NCBI RefSeq assembly: GCF_000143415.4
Contig: NW_003314315.1
Coordinates: 1,053,514 to 1,117,513, forward strand
Length of the DNA stretch: 64,000 nt
Direction of reading: 5' to 3'
Origin: Selaginella moellendorffii
Taxonomy: Eukaryota; Streptophyta; Lycopodiopsida; Selaginellales; Selaginellaceae
In this document: positions 46,165-56,789 of the stretch, in pieces
Position numbering within the stretch: the stretch's first letter is position 1
Layout: every line of letters starts with the position of its first letter
Made by a program: the position numbers and the translations under genes
The notes under the pieces: generated by a model
The model's input: the letters and a program-made list of their open reading frames with translations, nothing else
Told to the model about the DNA's origin: nothing
Databases searched by the model: none

Positions 46165-46230
46165 ACTCCTCTAAGTGGTCAAAGATATGGTTAAGTGATT
46201 AAAATAGAATGGAAAATTTAGTTGCTTATA
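46165..46230 (-). repeat. Remaining tip of the inverted B-family LTR
   Basis: The complement of the B LTR start (ends GGAAAATTTAGTTGCTTATA). Joined to 33,677 in the pre-insertion state; see 32,850-33,677. Confidence 0.8.
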
Positions 46231-47523
46231 GTGATATAGCTAGCAAAAACAAATGGCTTGAAAAATAAACCTCTATCTAAAGCTTGTTGGAATGATTTAG
46301 TCATTTTTATCCTTCAATAGACCTTTATACATACTTATATAAAATGCCAAGTTATAAGAAATGGACTAAATCTTGAGGATTTAGTGGAATGCTTATCTAT
46401 TAACATTGAAATTATTAGAAGGAAGTGATAAACAAGCAAGCCAAATTAGCCAATAGTTTTGCACTGTCCCAAGTATGAGTATATTATTAGAGAACGAGGA
46501 GGATGAATAATTTTGAGCAACTAAGATCTTAGGTGCTTCCAAGTTAAAGAACAAAAAATTTATAAAATTGAGTGGGTTATATGACGACCTAGAGTAGGAT
46601 CTGTAGTCAAGTGTCTTAATTGGATTGGAGGAAAAATATGTGGTAAACAAATTACCTTAGGAATTTTATGCGACATGATCTTCTATAATATTATGATTAA
46701 TTTATATGGTTTTATCCAATAACTATTCTTAAGAAATTCTAAAAGTAAAAAACAACAAATATGTGAAAATTACAAATACTTAGTCAAAGGAAGCAAAGGC
46801 AATATACTCAAAAGCATTACAATTGAAGATGGAAGTTAATATTGTCAGCATTAAGTAATAATATCATTATCACAAATATATAGTTCTCAATTATGGAACT
46901 GATACTCTAAACAGAAAGGTTTGCAACATTATAATCAATCAATTCTTAAGTTGTACTTGCGTATACTTCTTTCAATAGTAGACTTCTAATAAATCTTTCA
47001 TCCTTTGTAAACATATATATTTTGTATATTGTATGTTTCTTGGGATGGATTAAAACTCTACAATATCTAAACATGAGATGTTCATGATATTGAGAAATAA
47101 TTAGATATTGCTATTGTATTTGAATTTCATATATTATAAATAAGTTTTTATTTATAAATTACATCTAAAACAACATATCTTATAATAGGAATTTTATAGT
47201 AAAAAAAAATTAAATATAAATATACATTATAAATTAGAGGATGCTAACTTAAATAATTAGTATAATACTAATTATTAAATATTAAAAATAATATTTTCTT
47301 CTGTAAACTAGTTAATAAAGCAAAATGTCTATTAAATAGCAACTATTGCCACTAACTGGAAGTTTATACAGATCTAAATATTTAAAATGATTATTTTAGT
47401 TTAAAATACTAAAACCTTAAAAAAATATTCTTTATTGTGCTAAAATATTTTTAAGATATTCTTGTCAACTCCAGCGGATTGTCCGTTTGGACCATGACGA
47501 GCAGTTGATTCGCCGAATATTTT
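46231..47523. other. AT-rich intergenic stretch at the repeat/gene boundary
   Basis: About 1.3 kb, very AT-rich (runs such as TTAAATATAAATATACATTATAA near 47,210) with no coding frame and no recognisable transposon. It separates the nested retroelements from the first host gene. A matrix-attachment or nucleosome-poor role is possible but not shown. Confidence 0.6.
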
Positions 47524-47531
47524 CTATATAG
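47524..47531 (+). promoter_or_regulatory. Possible TATA box of the flavin monooxygenase gene
   Basis: CTATATAG lies 104 bp upstream of the start codon, within a short transition from AT-rich DNA to the GC-rich coding region, a usual distance for a plant TATA box with a short leader. Confidence 0.45.
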
Positions 47532-47634
47532 CTCCCACACACACAACGACGCGATAAAAGTCTTCTGGGGGTGTTCCAGACAGTGGAGCGCTGTTATAAG
47601 GTATAGCTTGAGCACTTAGAAATCTCTAGCTCCC

Positions 47635-49470
47635 ATGGCCACCATGAATGGATCGCCCAAGATCGATCCAGACGCCCTCGTCGATGCCTGGCTCACGAGA
47701 TTGGATTCCTCTCTCGCCTCCGGCGACCCATCGGCCGCTGCCAATCTCTTCGAGGAATCCACTTCTTTCTGGCGAGATCTCATCGCGTTCACCTGGAACA
47801 TCGTCACGGTCGAGGGCCGGTCACAGATCCACTCCATGCTCGAATCTACGCTCGAATCGGTCGCGCCCAAGGGTTGGACCCGCCACGGTACCGCCAACTA
47901 CAGCGCGGACTCGGGCGTCATCGAGGCCTGGATCAAGTTCGAGACGCGCGTCGCGGTATGTACGGGGCATTTGCGCCTAGTGGCCACTACTTCCCTCTGC
48001 CGTACGCTACTCACCGCCATGGAGGGGCTCAGGGATTTCCCAGAGAAGAAGGGCCGTACGCGGCCCAACGGTGTGACGCACGGCGTCATACGGCACCGCG
48101 CGTCATGGCTGGACGGGCGCAAGGAAGATGAGCGGACGCTGGGCAGTACCGTGCAGCCCTATTGCGTCATTGTCGGGGGCGGGCAGGCGGGTATCGGGCT
48201 TGCCGCGCGGCTCCGGCAGCTCGGCGTGCCGTGCATTGTTGTAGAGAAGAACCCGCGGCCGGGCGATTCCTGGAGGAACCGCTACAAATCGCTGTGCCTC
48301 CACGATCCGGTGTGGTATGATCATCTCCCCTATTTGCCATTCCCGGAGAATTGGCCGATCTTCGCGCCCAAGGACAAGATGGGAGATTGGCTGGAGGCGT
48401 ACACCAAGATCATGGAGATCAACTACTGGACCTCCAGCGAGTGCCTGGGAGCTCGATTGGATCCACAGTCCGGAGAGTGGGAGGTGAAGATCCTGCGAGA
48501 TGGGAGCAAGGAGGTAACCTTGCGACCCAAGCAGCTCATCCTGGCGACCGGGATGTCAGGATTTCCCAATGTGCCACGGGTTCCCGGGCAGGAGGAATTC
48601 GTGGGCGATCTCCATCACTCGAGCAAGCATCCGGGAGGCGAAGCTTACAAGGGGAAGAGAGCGGTGATCCTGGGATCCAACAATTCGGCCCACGACATCG
48701 CCGCCGATCTCTGGGAGAATGGCGCCGCGGAGGTGACGATGATCCAGCGATCCTCCAGTCACGTTGTTCGATCGGAGTCGCTTTTCCGCTTCCTGACGCA
48801 GGAGATCTACTCGGAATCGGCGGTAGAGTCGGGGATCACGACTGACAAGGCCGACATGATCTTCGCGAGCTTGCCATACAAGATCATGGGCGATGCCCAG
48901 CGATGCAATTCCGATGCGATCCGAGCCCACGACAAGGATTTCTACGCCGCGCTCACCAAGACTGGATTCATGCTCGACTTTGGCGACGACGACTCGGGGC
49001 TCTTCATGAAGTACCTCCGCCGTGGATCCGGCTACTACATCGACGTGGGCGCATCCCAGCTGTTGATCGACGGCGAGATCAAGCTACGCAGTGGCGTCAC
49101 CATCGCGTCGCTCAAGCCGAGCTCGGTGGTGCTGAGCGACGGTACGGAGATCGCGGCCGATGTGGTGATTCTGGCCACGGGGTACGGATCCATGAACCAA
49201 TGGGCCGCGAAGCTAATCTCCCAGGAGGTGGCGGATCGCGTGGGCAAGTGTTGGGGGCTGGGATCGAACACGCGCAAGGATCCCGGGCCGTGGGAGGGGG
49301 AGCTCCGGAATATGTGGAAGCCCACCGCGCAGGAAGGGCTGTGGTTCCATGGTGGGAATCTCCACCAGGCTCGTCACTACTCGCTCTATCTGGCGCTACA
49401 GCTCAAGGCGAGGATGGAGGGAATCGCGACGCCGGTGTATGGCGTGCCCAAGGTCCACCACCTTAGCTAG
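47635..49470 (+). CDS. NTF2-like / flavin-containing monooxygenase fusion, bacterial type
   Basis: 611 residues in one exon. Residues about 12-140 look like an NTF2/SnoaL-like domain (FEESTSFWRDLIAFTWNIVT ... FETRV). Residues about 175-611 form a class B flavoprotein monooxygenase: FAD site VIVGGGQAGIGLAARL (near 177), EKNPRPGDSWRNRY, ILATGMSGFPNVP, NADPH site VILGSNNSAHDIAADL (near 344), ILATGYGSM (near 512) and a C-terminal WFHGGNLHQARHYSLYLALQ. Such enzymes use NADPH and O2 to oxygenate soft nucleophiles or carbonyl compounds; the substrate is unknown. Plant YUCCA auxin enzymes share the core but are about 400 residues and lack the N-terminal domain. The architecture, the GSNNSAHD motif and the absence of introns match bacterial and fungal proteins, so horizontal transfer is likely. 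The start MATM has a good plant context (GCCACCATGA); the first ATG was chosen. No break is seen. Confidence 0.88.
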   Translation: MATMNGSPKIDPDALVDAWLTRLDSSLASGDPSAAANLFEESTSFWRDLIAFTWNIVTVEGRSQIHSMLESTLESVAPKGWTRHGTANYSADSGVIEAWIKFETRVAVCTGHLRLVATTSLCRTLLTAMEGLRDFPEKKGRTRPNGVTHGVIRHRASWLDGRKEDERTLGSTVQPYCVIVGGGQAGIGLAARLRQLGVPCIVVEKNPRPGDSWRNRYKSLCLHDPVWYDHLPYLPFPENWPIFAPKDKMGDWLEAYTKIMEINYWTSSECLGARLDPQSGEWEVKILRDGSKEVTLRPKQLILATGMSGFPNVPRVPGQEEFVGDLHHSSKHPGGEAYKGKRAVILGSNNSAHDIAADLWENGAAEVTMIQRSSSHVVRSESLFRFLTQEIYSESAVESGITTDKADMIFASLPYKIMGDAQRCNSDAIRAHDKDFYAALTKTGFMLDFGDDDSGLFMKYLRRGSGYYIDVGASQLLIDGEIKLRSGVTIASLKPSSVVLSDGTEIAADVVILATGYGSMNQWAAKLISQEVADRVGKCWGLGSNTRKDPGPWEGELRNMWKPTAQEGLWFHGGNLHQARHYSLYLALQLKARMEGIATPVYGVPKVHHLS

Positions 49471-51599
49471 ACAGTGTCAAGTCAAGCAATGGTCAATGGT
49501 CAATTGCTAGTCAAACAGTCGATAACATTTAAAATTTGGAAAAATAAAAAAGAGATAACCGTTGGGAATTAGGTTTAGGGCTCTTGCTGCGATGGATCAT
49601 CCTTATCCTCCTGACAAAGAGATTTCGAAGGCTCTCAATCCATAGTACATGATTTTTCGTGTCTCCTTCTTGTAGGCTTTGCAAAGGGGATATTTTACGA
49701 GCCGAGTAGCTTGTACGATTACGATTTTCATCACGAGAGGGCAGCTTTTCTAAAAAAGAAAACTTTCTTGTGGAAGTTGTCAGGCTCTGGGCAATCTCTA
49801 CATCCTTGTACCATCAAGAAGAAGATAAAAATAAGGAACACGGTACTGTGAATCTGATCGAGTTCTTTGTTTCCTTGCTTGGTCCTTTCAACTCAGTCGC
49901 CGACAATAGTCTGAGGTTCTTATCTCCACCGCGACTCAAGCATGGAGCAAAACTTTGCTCGAGAATGAGTTAACTTACGAATTTTTCTCGGCAATGCAGG
50001 CTAGTCAGCGCGCTGGAAGACAATGAGATTGGAGCTACAGCGACGCTGGAAGTTCTAGATTGTTTCTCACACTCTGAAGTTTGACCGTCACGGTTTCGTC
50101 GAAGCAGCCGAGCCTCGAACGAAGAAACTCCGCGCAAGAAGAAAAAAGAGGATTGTATCTTCTCAGTGCATTCGTTTTGGATGGATGGCAGATCTGATTC
50201 CTCGTTTTCTCCTTTTCTCTCACTGTTTGTGCAGTGCATCAGTTTCACTTTGAGTTTGGAGCAACTTCTTTATAACAGTGAGTGCTCCCCCGGCGTTCGT
50301 CAACACGGCTCGCGATTGTTTAATCCAAACAAAAGTGATTTTCTAATCGAGGGGAGGGAGGTTGCCACTTCGCTTGCGCCACCACCACGTCGAAGTAGTG
50401 GAAGCGGCAAAATCTCCCAAAGGCATATCTTTTCGCTGGTAGCGGACAAACATCTATCGCATCGCATAGACAAAGTCAAATAAATCCTCGCAGGATCACA
50501 AATTCTGGTGGACAAGCTTTTAAAACACGTTTGTGGATAACAGGAAGAGTGAGCAGCGCAAAAAGTTGGCCAGATTGATTGTTGGATGGAACGGACGGAG
50601 AATTGGAAGACAAGAAAAGCAAGAAAAAAGAAACAAAAAAAGAAAAAGAAAAGCAGAGAGATGGATTCAAGGCAGCACAACGTTAAAAAAGAAAAATCGC
50701 TGAGATTCCGGCATCTGGGCATCTGGCAAGTTGCATAGCACCCGCCAAAAGCCAAGATGCTCTCCCATTCAACAACCGCAACTAGACAAAGCTCTCTTTT
50801 TATTTCCTCGTTTCTTCTTTTTTTTCTTCTTCTTGGTCTATCTCAAGCCAAGCCAAGCCAAGCCAAGCGCTCGATCGAGGCTCCTCCACAACACCACGAC
50901 CGATTCGTTCCAATGGATCGATCCATCCATTCGTCCACGCCAAAAACGAAGCGCGGGCTCGCCAGCTTTCAATGCCCCAAAGATGCTGCTGTTGACAAGT
51001 CGCGGCCACAAAAGAATCGGTGTGTAATCAAAAAAACCATCGCAGCGGCACATTGGTCGCTTTCTCCCAGGAAACTTCACGGTACGGACGGGGGGAGACA
51101 ACGGGTCCGTACGCGAGCCAATGAATGCTACCTTATCCGCACCTCCACGTGTCGCCCTCTAGCCATGTGTGGAATCGAGAACAGGTGGCCACATGCATGC
51201 AAAGATGGATCAAACTCTAGGGCTGGGGCTTGCTTTTGCCCTAAGCAAGGGTGAAAATAATGGCAGGCAGGTAAAGGTTAAAAACCTTCTTCACCTTTTT
51301 AACCTCTGGGCTGGCCAATGGGGTGGCAGGATTGGTGCACACCTCTCTAGAGTCCCTATCCAAGGGGACCCAACACAAAGATACCAAACACTTGACATAC
51401 ACTCACCTATCATCTACAACAGTGGCGTTTACAGAAAAATCAAAAGAATTTCAAGCGTTATGAGCTATTTTGATAGGAAGTTTTCATCCAATGTGGATAA
51501 GCTTTGGCTCGGCTGCTTAATTGGCTTAATCGGGGATTGGGTAATATAATTATAGTGGCTCACTACTAGGTTGCTGCCACGGAAGACTGGTTCCTTCCC
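49471..51599. other. Intergenic, no gene recognised
   Basis: 2.1 kb between the monooxygenase and the OXS3-like gene. Open stretches of up to 165 codons exist on both strands (for example 50,757-51,254), but they have low-complexity or incoherent composition. Noted: a (AAGCC)4 run at about 50,850, A-rich tract 50,625-50,655, an ABRE-like ACGTGTC at 51,147-51,153, and an AT-rich GTAATATAATTATA at about 51,540, which may belong to the promoter of the next gene. Confidence 0.5.
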
Positions 51600-52270
51600 T
51601 CGCTTCATAGCGTGTTTGATCTCTTTTCTCTCCTTTTCTTCTTTTCTTCTTCTTCTTCCTCTCATCCTTATCTTCGCGAGAGGAAGGAAGCAAGGAAAGC
51701 CCTCTCCATCTCCACCTCGCGCTCGCCATCTCTCGCCATCTCTCGCGCTTTTCTCTTCTCGGGTCGCCAAAGAGGGCTTTTGGGGATCGACCCACGAGAC
51801 CCATCAATCGCGAATCGCGTCGCGGCGCTGGTGGGTCGGAGGACGATTTGGGGCGTTTTTTGTTCTGGTTTGGTTTGGTTGTTGTTCGCCTTCTTCGCGT
51901 TGCGGCGATCGATCAAAGGCCGTCTACGGTGGCTTCGGTGGCGCGCGATCACAGGGAAGAATTGGTGCTGCTGCGGTGTGAATGGGAGGATTGTCGCGCG
52001 GCTGCTGCTGCTGCCAAATGCGCGCTCGCCTGCTGACGGATCCCGAAGGGAACAGGCCTCTGGATTGCGTAAGGCCGCGCCTCGCCCGCCAGCTTGCTCG
52101 CAGGAAGATCCAGAATCGCCAGAGCCTCTTCAAGGGCTGATAACAAGTTCTTCTTTTGTTCTTCCTTACCGGGTAAGCTGGTTCTCTTTATTTCTCTTTT
52201 CGACCAAAGATGGAGGTTCTCATCGATCTTCCTTGCAGATCGAGGCGAATCCATCCCTTTGAAAGGAAGA

Positions 52271-53166
52271 ATGTCGATTGCCTACCAGAGCTGGGAGATA
52301 GGATCGGGCCCAACCGTGGGATACAAAGTCCAGGCTCACCAAGCAGCTGGCGATGGGCTAAACCTTCGCAAGCTTCTCTGCCGGCCCGAGACGGCCGCCA
52401 GGTTCATGCAACAGGGTCTTCCTCCTCCAGCTCCAAAGCAGAGATTTTCCTCCTCCGCCACCATCGCCGCCACCACCACCACCACTCCGAGTGGCGGAGC
52501 TTCTAAACCGGACGAGGACTTGCCCCTGACCAAGGTGGAAGTTGTGGAACTTGTTGTGGCGCCGCCAGGAGGACTGGAAACGACTAACATGCCATCGTCG
52601 TCCTCGTCGCTCGTCACATCCTCCATCTCCAACGAGAGCTCGGACGAGTCGGACGACAAGGAGGTCCAGAGCGCGTTCAAAGGTCCCCTGGATCAAATGG
52701 ATTCGTTGATGACCACTCTCCCAGTCAGGTTTGCTCCAAGTTCTTGTTTCCTCCATAGCTAGCTTGCTCTTGTTTTCCTCCATAGCTTGTTTGCTCACGC
52801 TTTGTTCCTTCCAGGAGGGGGCTGTCAAAGTTCTACGTTGGAAAATCTCGTTCCTTCACATCGCTGGCGGACGTGAAATCGATGTGCATGAAGGACTTGG
52901 GCAAGCCTGAGAATCCATACTCCAAGAGGAGGAAGCTTCCGTCCCACCGCGAAGGGATGGAGTCCAAGCCCAGGTTTCCACCACCCCGGATCTCCACTGG
53001 GATCTCCAAGAAGCCAATCTCCTCCAACGGGACGACGCTCACGCTGGCGCTCGCCATGTCCACCAAGGGTGACAGGCTCGACGGCAGCGACGAATGCTTC
53101 GCCACGGCAAAGCAGTGGCAAAAGAGCTGCCGATCATTCTCGCTCACCGACTTGCAAAAGGCTTGA
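52271..53166 (+). CDS. OXS3-like (oxidative stress 3) family protein
   Basis: Two coding exons, 52,271-52,728 and 52,815-53,166, give 269 residues. The 86-bp intron has GT..AG ends and splits an arginine codon. The spliced junction creates the family signature: PLDQMDSLMTTLPVRRGLSK then FYVGKSRSFTSLADVKSM, followed by KPENPYSKRRK. The N-terminus is low-complexity (threonine, serine and SSDESDD acidic runs). A second GT..AG intron of 66 bp (52,173-52,238) is likely in the leader, and a long CT-rich leader precedes it from about 51,600. OXS3 proteins are plant nuclear proteins linked to heavy-metal and oxidative stress tolerance and chromatin; the biochemical role is unsettled. The basic KRRK may be a nuclear signal. 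An upstream ACGTGTC (51,147) suggests ABA or stress control. It converges with the PPR gene, whose stop is 519 bp away. Confidence 0.82.
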
Positions 53167-53684
53167 ACAAGTTCCAACTTTGCTTGAACGATCCGGAAGA
53201 ACTTCCAGCGAGCTCCATGGTGGTGACACAAAGTTTAGCCGCAGGACACACTTTCATATGGAAGGTTGTATAATATCTGAGAGAGGAGGAGAGTAACTTG
53301 TAGAGAAAAAGAAAAGAAAGATACCAAGGGATACAACTCAGGGAGATGAGATGGCGTGAGATGGTGTTTTGTGTGTGAGAGAACGGGAAGGTTCCAGTGG
53401 GTTTTTGTATTTGATCCAGACTTTGACACTTGTATACATCGCTAGCGATGACTTGCTCCGGAATTCCATCGTTGGTACAAATGCTTTTCGAGTTGACTAT
53501 CTTGCTGTGAATGTCAATGACGCCATCAGTCCTTGTTGTGTTGTGATTCCAGACCACGAGAACTTCTCCGGACGAGAACTTCTCCAAAGGTTCTTCTTTG
53601 AAGGAGGACGAAACTCTGAAGAAAAAGAGAAGGAAACTTTTAGAGCCATCCTGGAGAGACATACCTGGCTTTTGTGGCGGTTCT
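53167..53684. other. Shared 3' region of two convergent genes
   Basis: 518 bp between the OXS3-like stop (plus) and the PPR stop (minus). No coding frame is convincing. Both 3' untranslated regions must end here or overlap, so antisense pairing of the two transcripts is possible. Confidence 0.55.
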
Positions 53685-56600
53685 CTAGCCAGGAACTGGG
53701 GTGTTGTGATGCTCCCCGGCATAGATCTGGGAGAGGAGGACAAACGGAGCCGCACAGCTTTCGGTGGATTGCATCTGAGCCGCTGTTCTTGCTCCGCGGT
53801 GGAGGTCCTGTTGGTTCTTGCAAGCCGCCAGCATCGTGTTCAAAGTCACAACGTCTGGCCGGTCGATCATGCTGATGAGCTCCTCCGCCTCGTCCAGCCG
53901 TCCTGCCCGACACAGGAGATCCACCATGCACTGGTAATGCTCGTCCAAGTGTGGCAGCTCAAAGTCGGAGATGATCCAAGTGAAGTAGTGGCACGCTTCG
54001 TCGGTCAGCCCCGCGTGGCTGCACGAGTTGAGGATGGCGATGAGCGTAACTCCATCCGGCACAACTCCCTCGTTGACCATCAGCCTGTAGGTGTCAATGA
54101 TATCGTCGTGCTGTCCGTGCCGAGCACACAGTGTCATGATCGCGGACCACGAGATCCTGCTGCTCCTATCCATGCTCTCGAAGATCTGTCTCGCGTCTCT
54201 CATGCTCCCACACCTCGCGTACATGTTGATGAGACCGTTCCCAAGGAAGTCGGACATCTTTCCTCCCTGTGCCGCCAGGATGCGAGCATGGACTTCTCTG
54301 CCATCTTCCAAGTTGGAGCACGCCTGAAGAACGGACGAGAACGTCACCTCGTCTGGTTCCGAATCCATCCGCTTGAACAGACTGAGAGCTTCTCGCTCGT
54401 TCCCAGCCGAGACACAGCCTCCAATCAACGCGGTCCAAGTTACGGTACACTTCTCCCCCACGCTCTCAAACACCTGCCTTGCCTCGCCCAAGGCGTTGCA
54501 CCTCGCGTACATGGTGATCAACGCGTTCTTCACGAAGTCTGGTAGCATCCCGCAGGCTAGAGCACGGGAATGGACCTCTCTTCCGGTTCGCAGATCTTCC
54601 ACTCGAGCACAGGAACTCAGGACGCTCATAAACGTGACGACGCTCGGTGACAGCCCCTCCAAGACCATCTCCCGATACACTCTGATGGCCTCTTCGCCAC
54701 TGTCATGCCTGTTAAAAGCTGCTATCACCGCGTTCCACATGACCACCTTGTTTTGCTGCCTCGTCTTGGCAAACACCTCCCTGATCTCTTGCTCACTCCC
54801 ACACTTGCAGTACATGTTGACAAGCGCGACGGCAATATCCGGCAGTCGTTCCAGTTGACACTCGATGATCCTCCTGTGAACAGCCTTGCCTTGTCGAAAC
54901 GTTTGAGGGGAGCACGCCGAAACAACGGCCGCGTATGTCGTATAGCTCGGCTCCTTCCCTTCCAAAAGCATCTTGTGATAGAGACCAAAGGCTTCGGTGC
55001 TGTAATCCCCACACCGCTGCTGCTGCTGCGAGTAGCACTCTAGCATAAGTGTCCATGTCACGACGTCCTTTTCCTCTGTCCTATCGAAAACTTCCAACGC
55101 TTCCTTCACGGAGCCGCATTTGATGTGCAGACTGAGCAGAGCGTTTCCTATCGGCTGAAATCGAAAATCCTGCTTCATCGCCAAAAAATTTCCCTGCTCC
55201 AAGTCCCCCTCAATGGAGCAAGCCATGATGGCTTCGGCAACTGACACGCTATCCGGCTCCACACCTTCAGGCTTCATCCTATGGAACAATTCCAGTGCCG
55301 CTTTAGAATCACCTTGTTGCGCGTAGCCTTTTATCATGACTGTCCAAGTCAGGACATCCCGGCTCTCCATTCTATCAAATATCTTCCGTGCCTCTTCCAT
55401 GTCACCACACTTACTGTACGCCGAGACAAGATCTGCCCGTATGGAATCCATCTTATCTATCCCACTCCAATCAATAAGTTCCCGGATCGTTTTGCTCAAC
55501 CGTGAATCTCGCTTTAGCGAACAGGCCTGGAGTGCGCTGCAAAAAGTTGGCAAGCTCAGCTGCATTCCCTCGAGAATCATCTGCCTGAAAAGCGTCAGCG
55601 CCTTACCGGGGTCGCCGAACTGTGCATGGCTCGTTACCATGGCTGACCAGCTCACGTAGTCCTTTTGCTGCATCTTCGCAAACAAGAACTCCGCGTCCTC
55701 CAGACTCCCACACCTGGAATACATGAACATGAGCGCAGTCTCCACAACAGTGATCGATTCGAAACCAAAAGCCTTGACTTCCTCGTGGAGATGCTTACCT
55801 TGCTCTAACGTCGAGCACGCGGACAGCAGCGCGACGAAGGTAGCGGAAGTTGGCGAGACGCAATCTCGCCGCATTCTATCGTAGAAAGCGAAAGCCTCGC
55901 TGCCGAATCCAAGCTGCGCATAGCCAGCGATCATCGACGTCCATGTAAAGACATCTCTGGTCGCAAGCCCGCTGAAAACCTCGAGCGCCTCGTCCATGCA
56001 GCCACACTTGGAGTACATGTTGATGAGAGCGTTCTCCATGACAATGTCACGCTGCAAACCAAGAGAAGTTATACGCTGGTGGATGGAAGAACCAAGTTGT
56101 AAGTTACCTAGCGACGCACAGGCCGTGAGCAAGCTCGCAAAGACGAATCCATTCGGCTCCAAGCGCTCCCTCTTCATCCGATGGTAGAGCTCCAGTGCCT
56201 GCTCGGGATAGTCACACTGCACGAAAGCCGAGATCATGGCGTTCCAGGACACCAAGTTCTTCCTTGGCATGGCGTCGAAGATCTTGATGCCTTCCAGTAC
56301 GCTACCACACCTGGCGTACATGGTCACCAGCGAGTTCTGGACGACCACGTCGCTGGCGATGGATCGCGACTCGAGAACTCTCTTGTGGATTTCCCTGCCT
56401 TGCTCCAGATCCCCCAGCCCGGCACAAGCCGCAAGAGCGCTCGCAAAGATGAATCCATTCGGCGGGATGTCCATCTTGTGGAAGAGCTCCAGAGCTTCCC
56501 TGTTCTTGCCGCTCCTGGCATAGCCAGAGATCATGAGATTCCACACGAAGTCGTTCTTGTCCGCGATCTCGTCGAATGCCGCCTTGGCATCGGCCAGGCA

Positions 56601-56789
56601 GCCGCATTTGGCGTACATCTGGACGACGCAGCGCCGCAGATAGCTGCTATCGCCATAGCCGGACCTGCGAAGATCGTCGTGGAGCCGCCGCCCCTCGGAA
56701 ACGTTGCGCCTGGAGCAGCATTCCTGCAAGAGCCTGGCGTAGCGCGAGACCTCGGATTCCTTCAACGCAGCTCCAGAGGAAGCTCGCAT
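53685..56789 (-). CDS. Pentatricopeptide repeat protein, PLS class with partial E domain
   Basis: 1,034 residues in one exon. By reading I count about 28 tandem PPR motifs of 30 to 36 residues from about residue 45 onward, in S-P-L triplets (for example DVVVQNSLVTMYARCGSVLE, then NLVSWNAMISAFVQCDYPEQ, then NGFVFASLLTACASLGNLQL). The chain ends inside an E1-like segment (RPDVVTLNTMLAACKNQQDL ... FVLLSQIYAGEHHNTPVPG). No E2 or DYW deaminase domain follows, in any frame. PLS-class proteins bind organelle RNA one base per motif and direct C-to-U editing, so this one would need a deaminase supplied in trans. No clear targeting peptide is visible: the N-terminus MRASSGAALKESEVSRYARL is short, with few basic residues. 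The start was chosen as the first ATG before the repeats; two telo-box motifs lie just upstream. Confidence 0.92.
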   Translation of the reverse strand: MRASSGAALKESEVSRYARLLQECCSRRNVSEGRRLHDDLRRSGYGDSSYLRRCVVQMYAKCGCLADAKAAFDEIADKNDFVWNLMISGYARSGKNREALELFHKMDIPPNGFIFASALAACAGLGDLEQGREIHKRVLESRSIASDVVVQNSLVTMYARCGSVLEGIKIFDAMPRKNLVSWNAMISAFVQCDYPEQALELYHRMKRERLEPNGFVFASLLTACASLGNLQLGSSIHQRITSLGLQRDIVMENALINMYSKCGCMDEALEVFSGLATRDVFTWTSMIAGYAQLGFGSEAFAFYDRMRRDCVSPTSATFVALLSACSTLEQGKHLHEEVKAFGFESITVVETALMFMYSRCGSLEDAEFLFAKMQQKDYVSWSAMVTSHAQFGDPGKALTLFRQMILEGMQLSLPTFCSALQACSLKRDSRLSKTIRELIDWSGIDKMDSIRADLVSAYSKCGDMEEARKIFDRMESRDVLTWTVMIKGYAQQGDSKAALELFHRMKPEGVEPDSVSVAEAIMACSIEGDLEQGNFLAMKQDFRFQPIGNALLSLHIKCGSVKEALEVFDRTEEKDVVTWTLMLECYSQQQQRCGDYSTEAFGLYHKMLLEGKEPSYTTYAAVVSACSPQTFRQGKAVHRRIIECQLERLPDIAVALVNMYCKCGSEQEIREVFAKTRQQNKVVMWNAVIAAFNRHDSGEEAIRVYREMVLEGLSPSVVTFMSVLSSCARVEDLRTGREVHSRALACGMLPDFVKNALITMYARCNALGEARQVFESVGEKCTVTWTALIGGCVSAGNEREALSLFKRMDSEPDEVTFSSVLQACSNLEDGREVHARILAAQGGKMSDFLGNGLINMYARCGSMRDARQIFESMDRSSRISWSAIMTLCARHGQHDDIIDTYRLMVNEGVVPDGVTLIAILNSCSHAGLTDEACHYFTWIISDFELPHLDEHYQCMVDLLCRAGRLDEAEELISMIDRPDVVTLNTMLAACKNQQDLHRGARTAAQMQSTESCAAPFVLLSQIYAGEHHNTPVPG

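Noticed and set aside
48351-48845. 164-residue frame inside the monooxygenase
   Set aside because: GC-rich out-of-frame shadow of the 611-residue protein.
51612-52262. 216-residue plus-strand frame upstream of the OXS3-like gene
   Set aside because: Its composition is from CT-rich leader sequence, it overlaps a likely leader intron, and it has no domain; better explained as 5' untranslated region.
53598-54545. 315-residue plus-strand frame
   Set aside because: Antisense shadow of the PPR gene; the repeat periodicity belongs to the minus strand.
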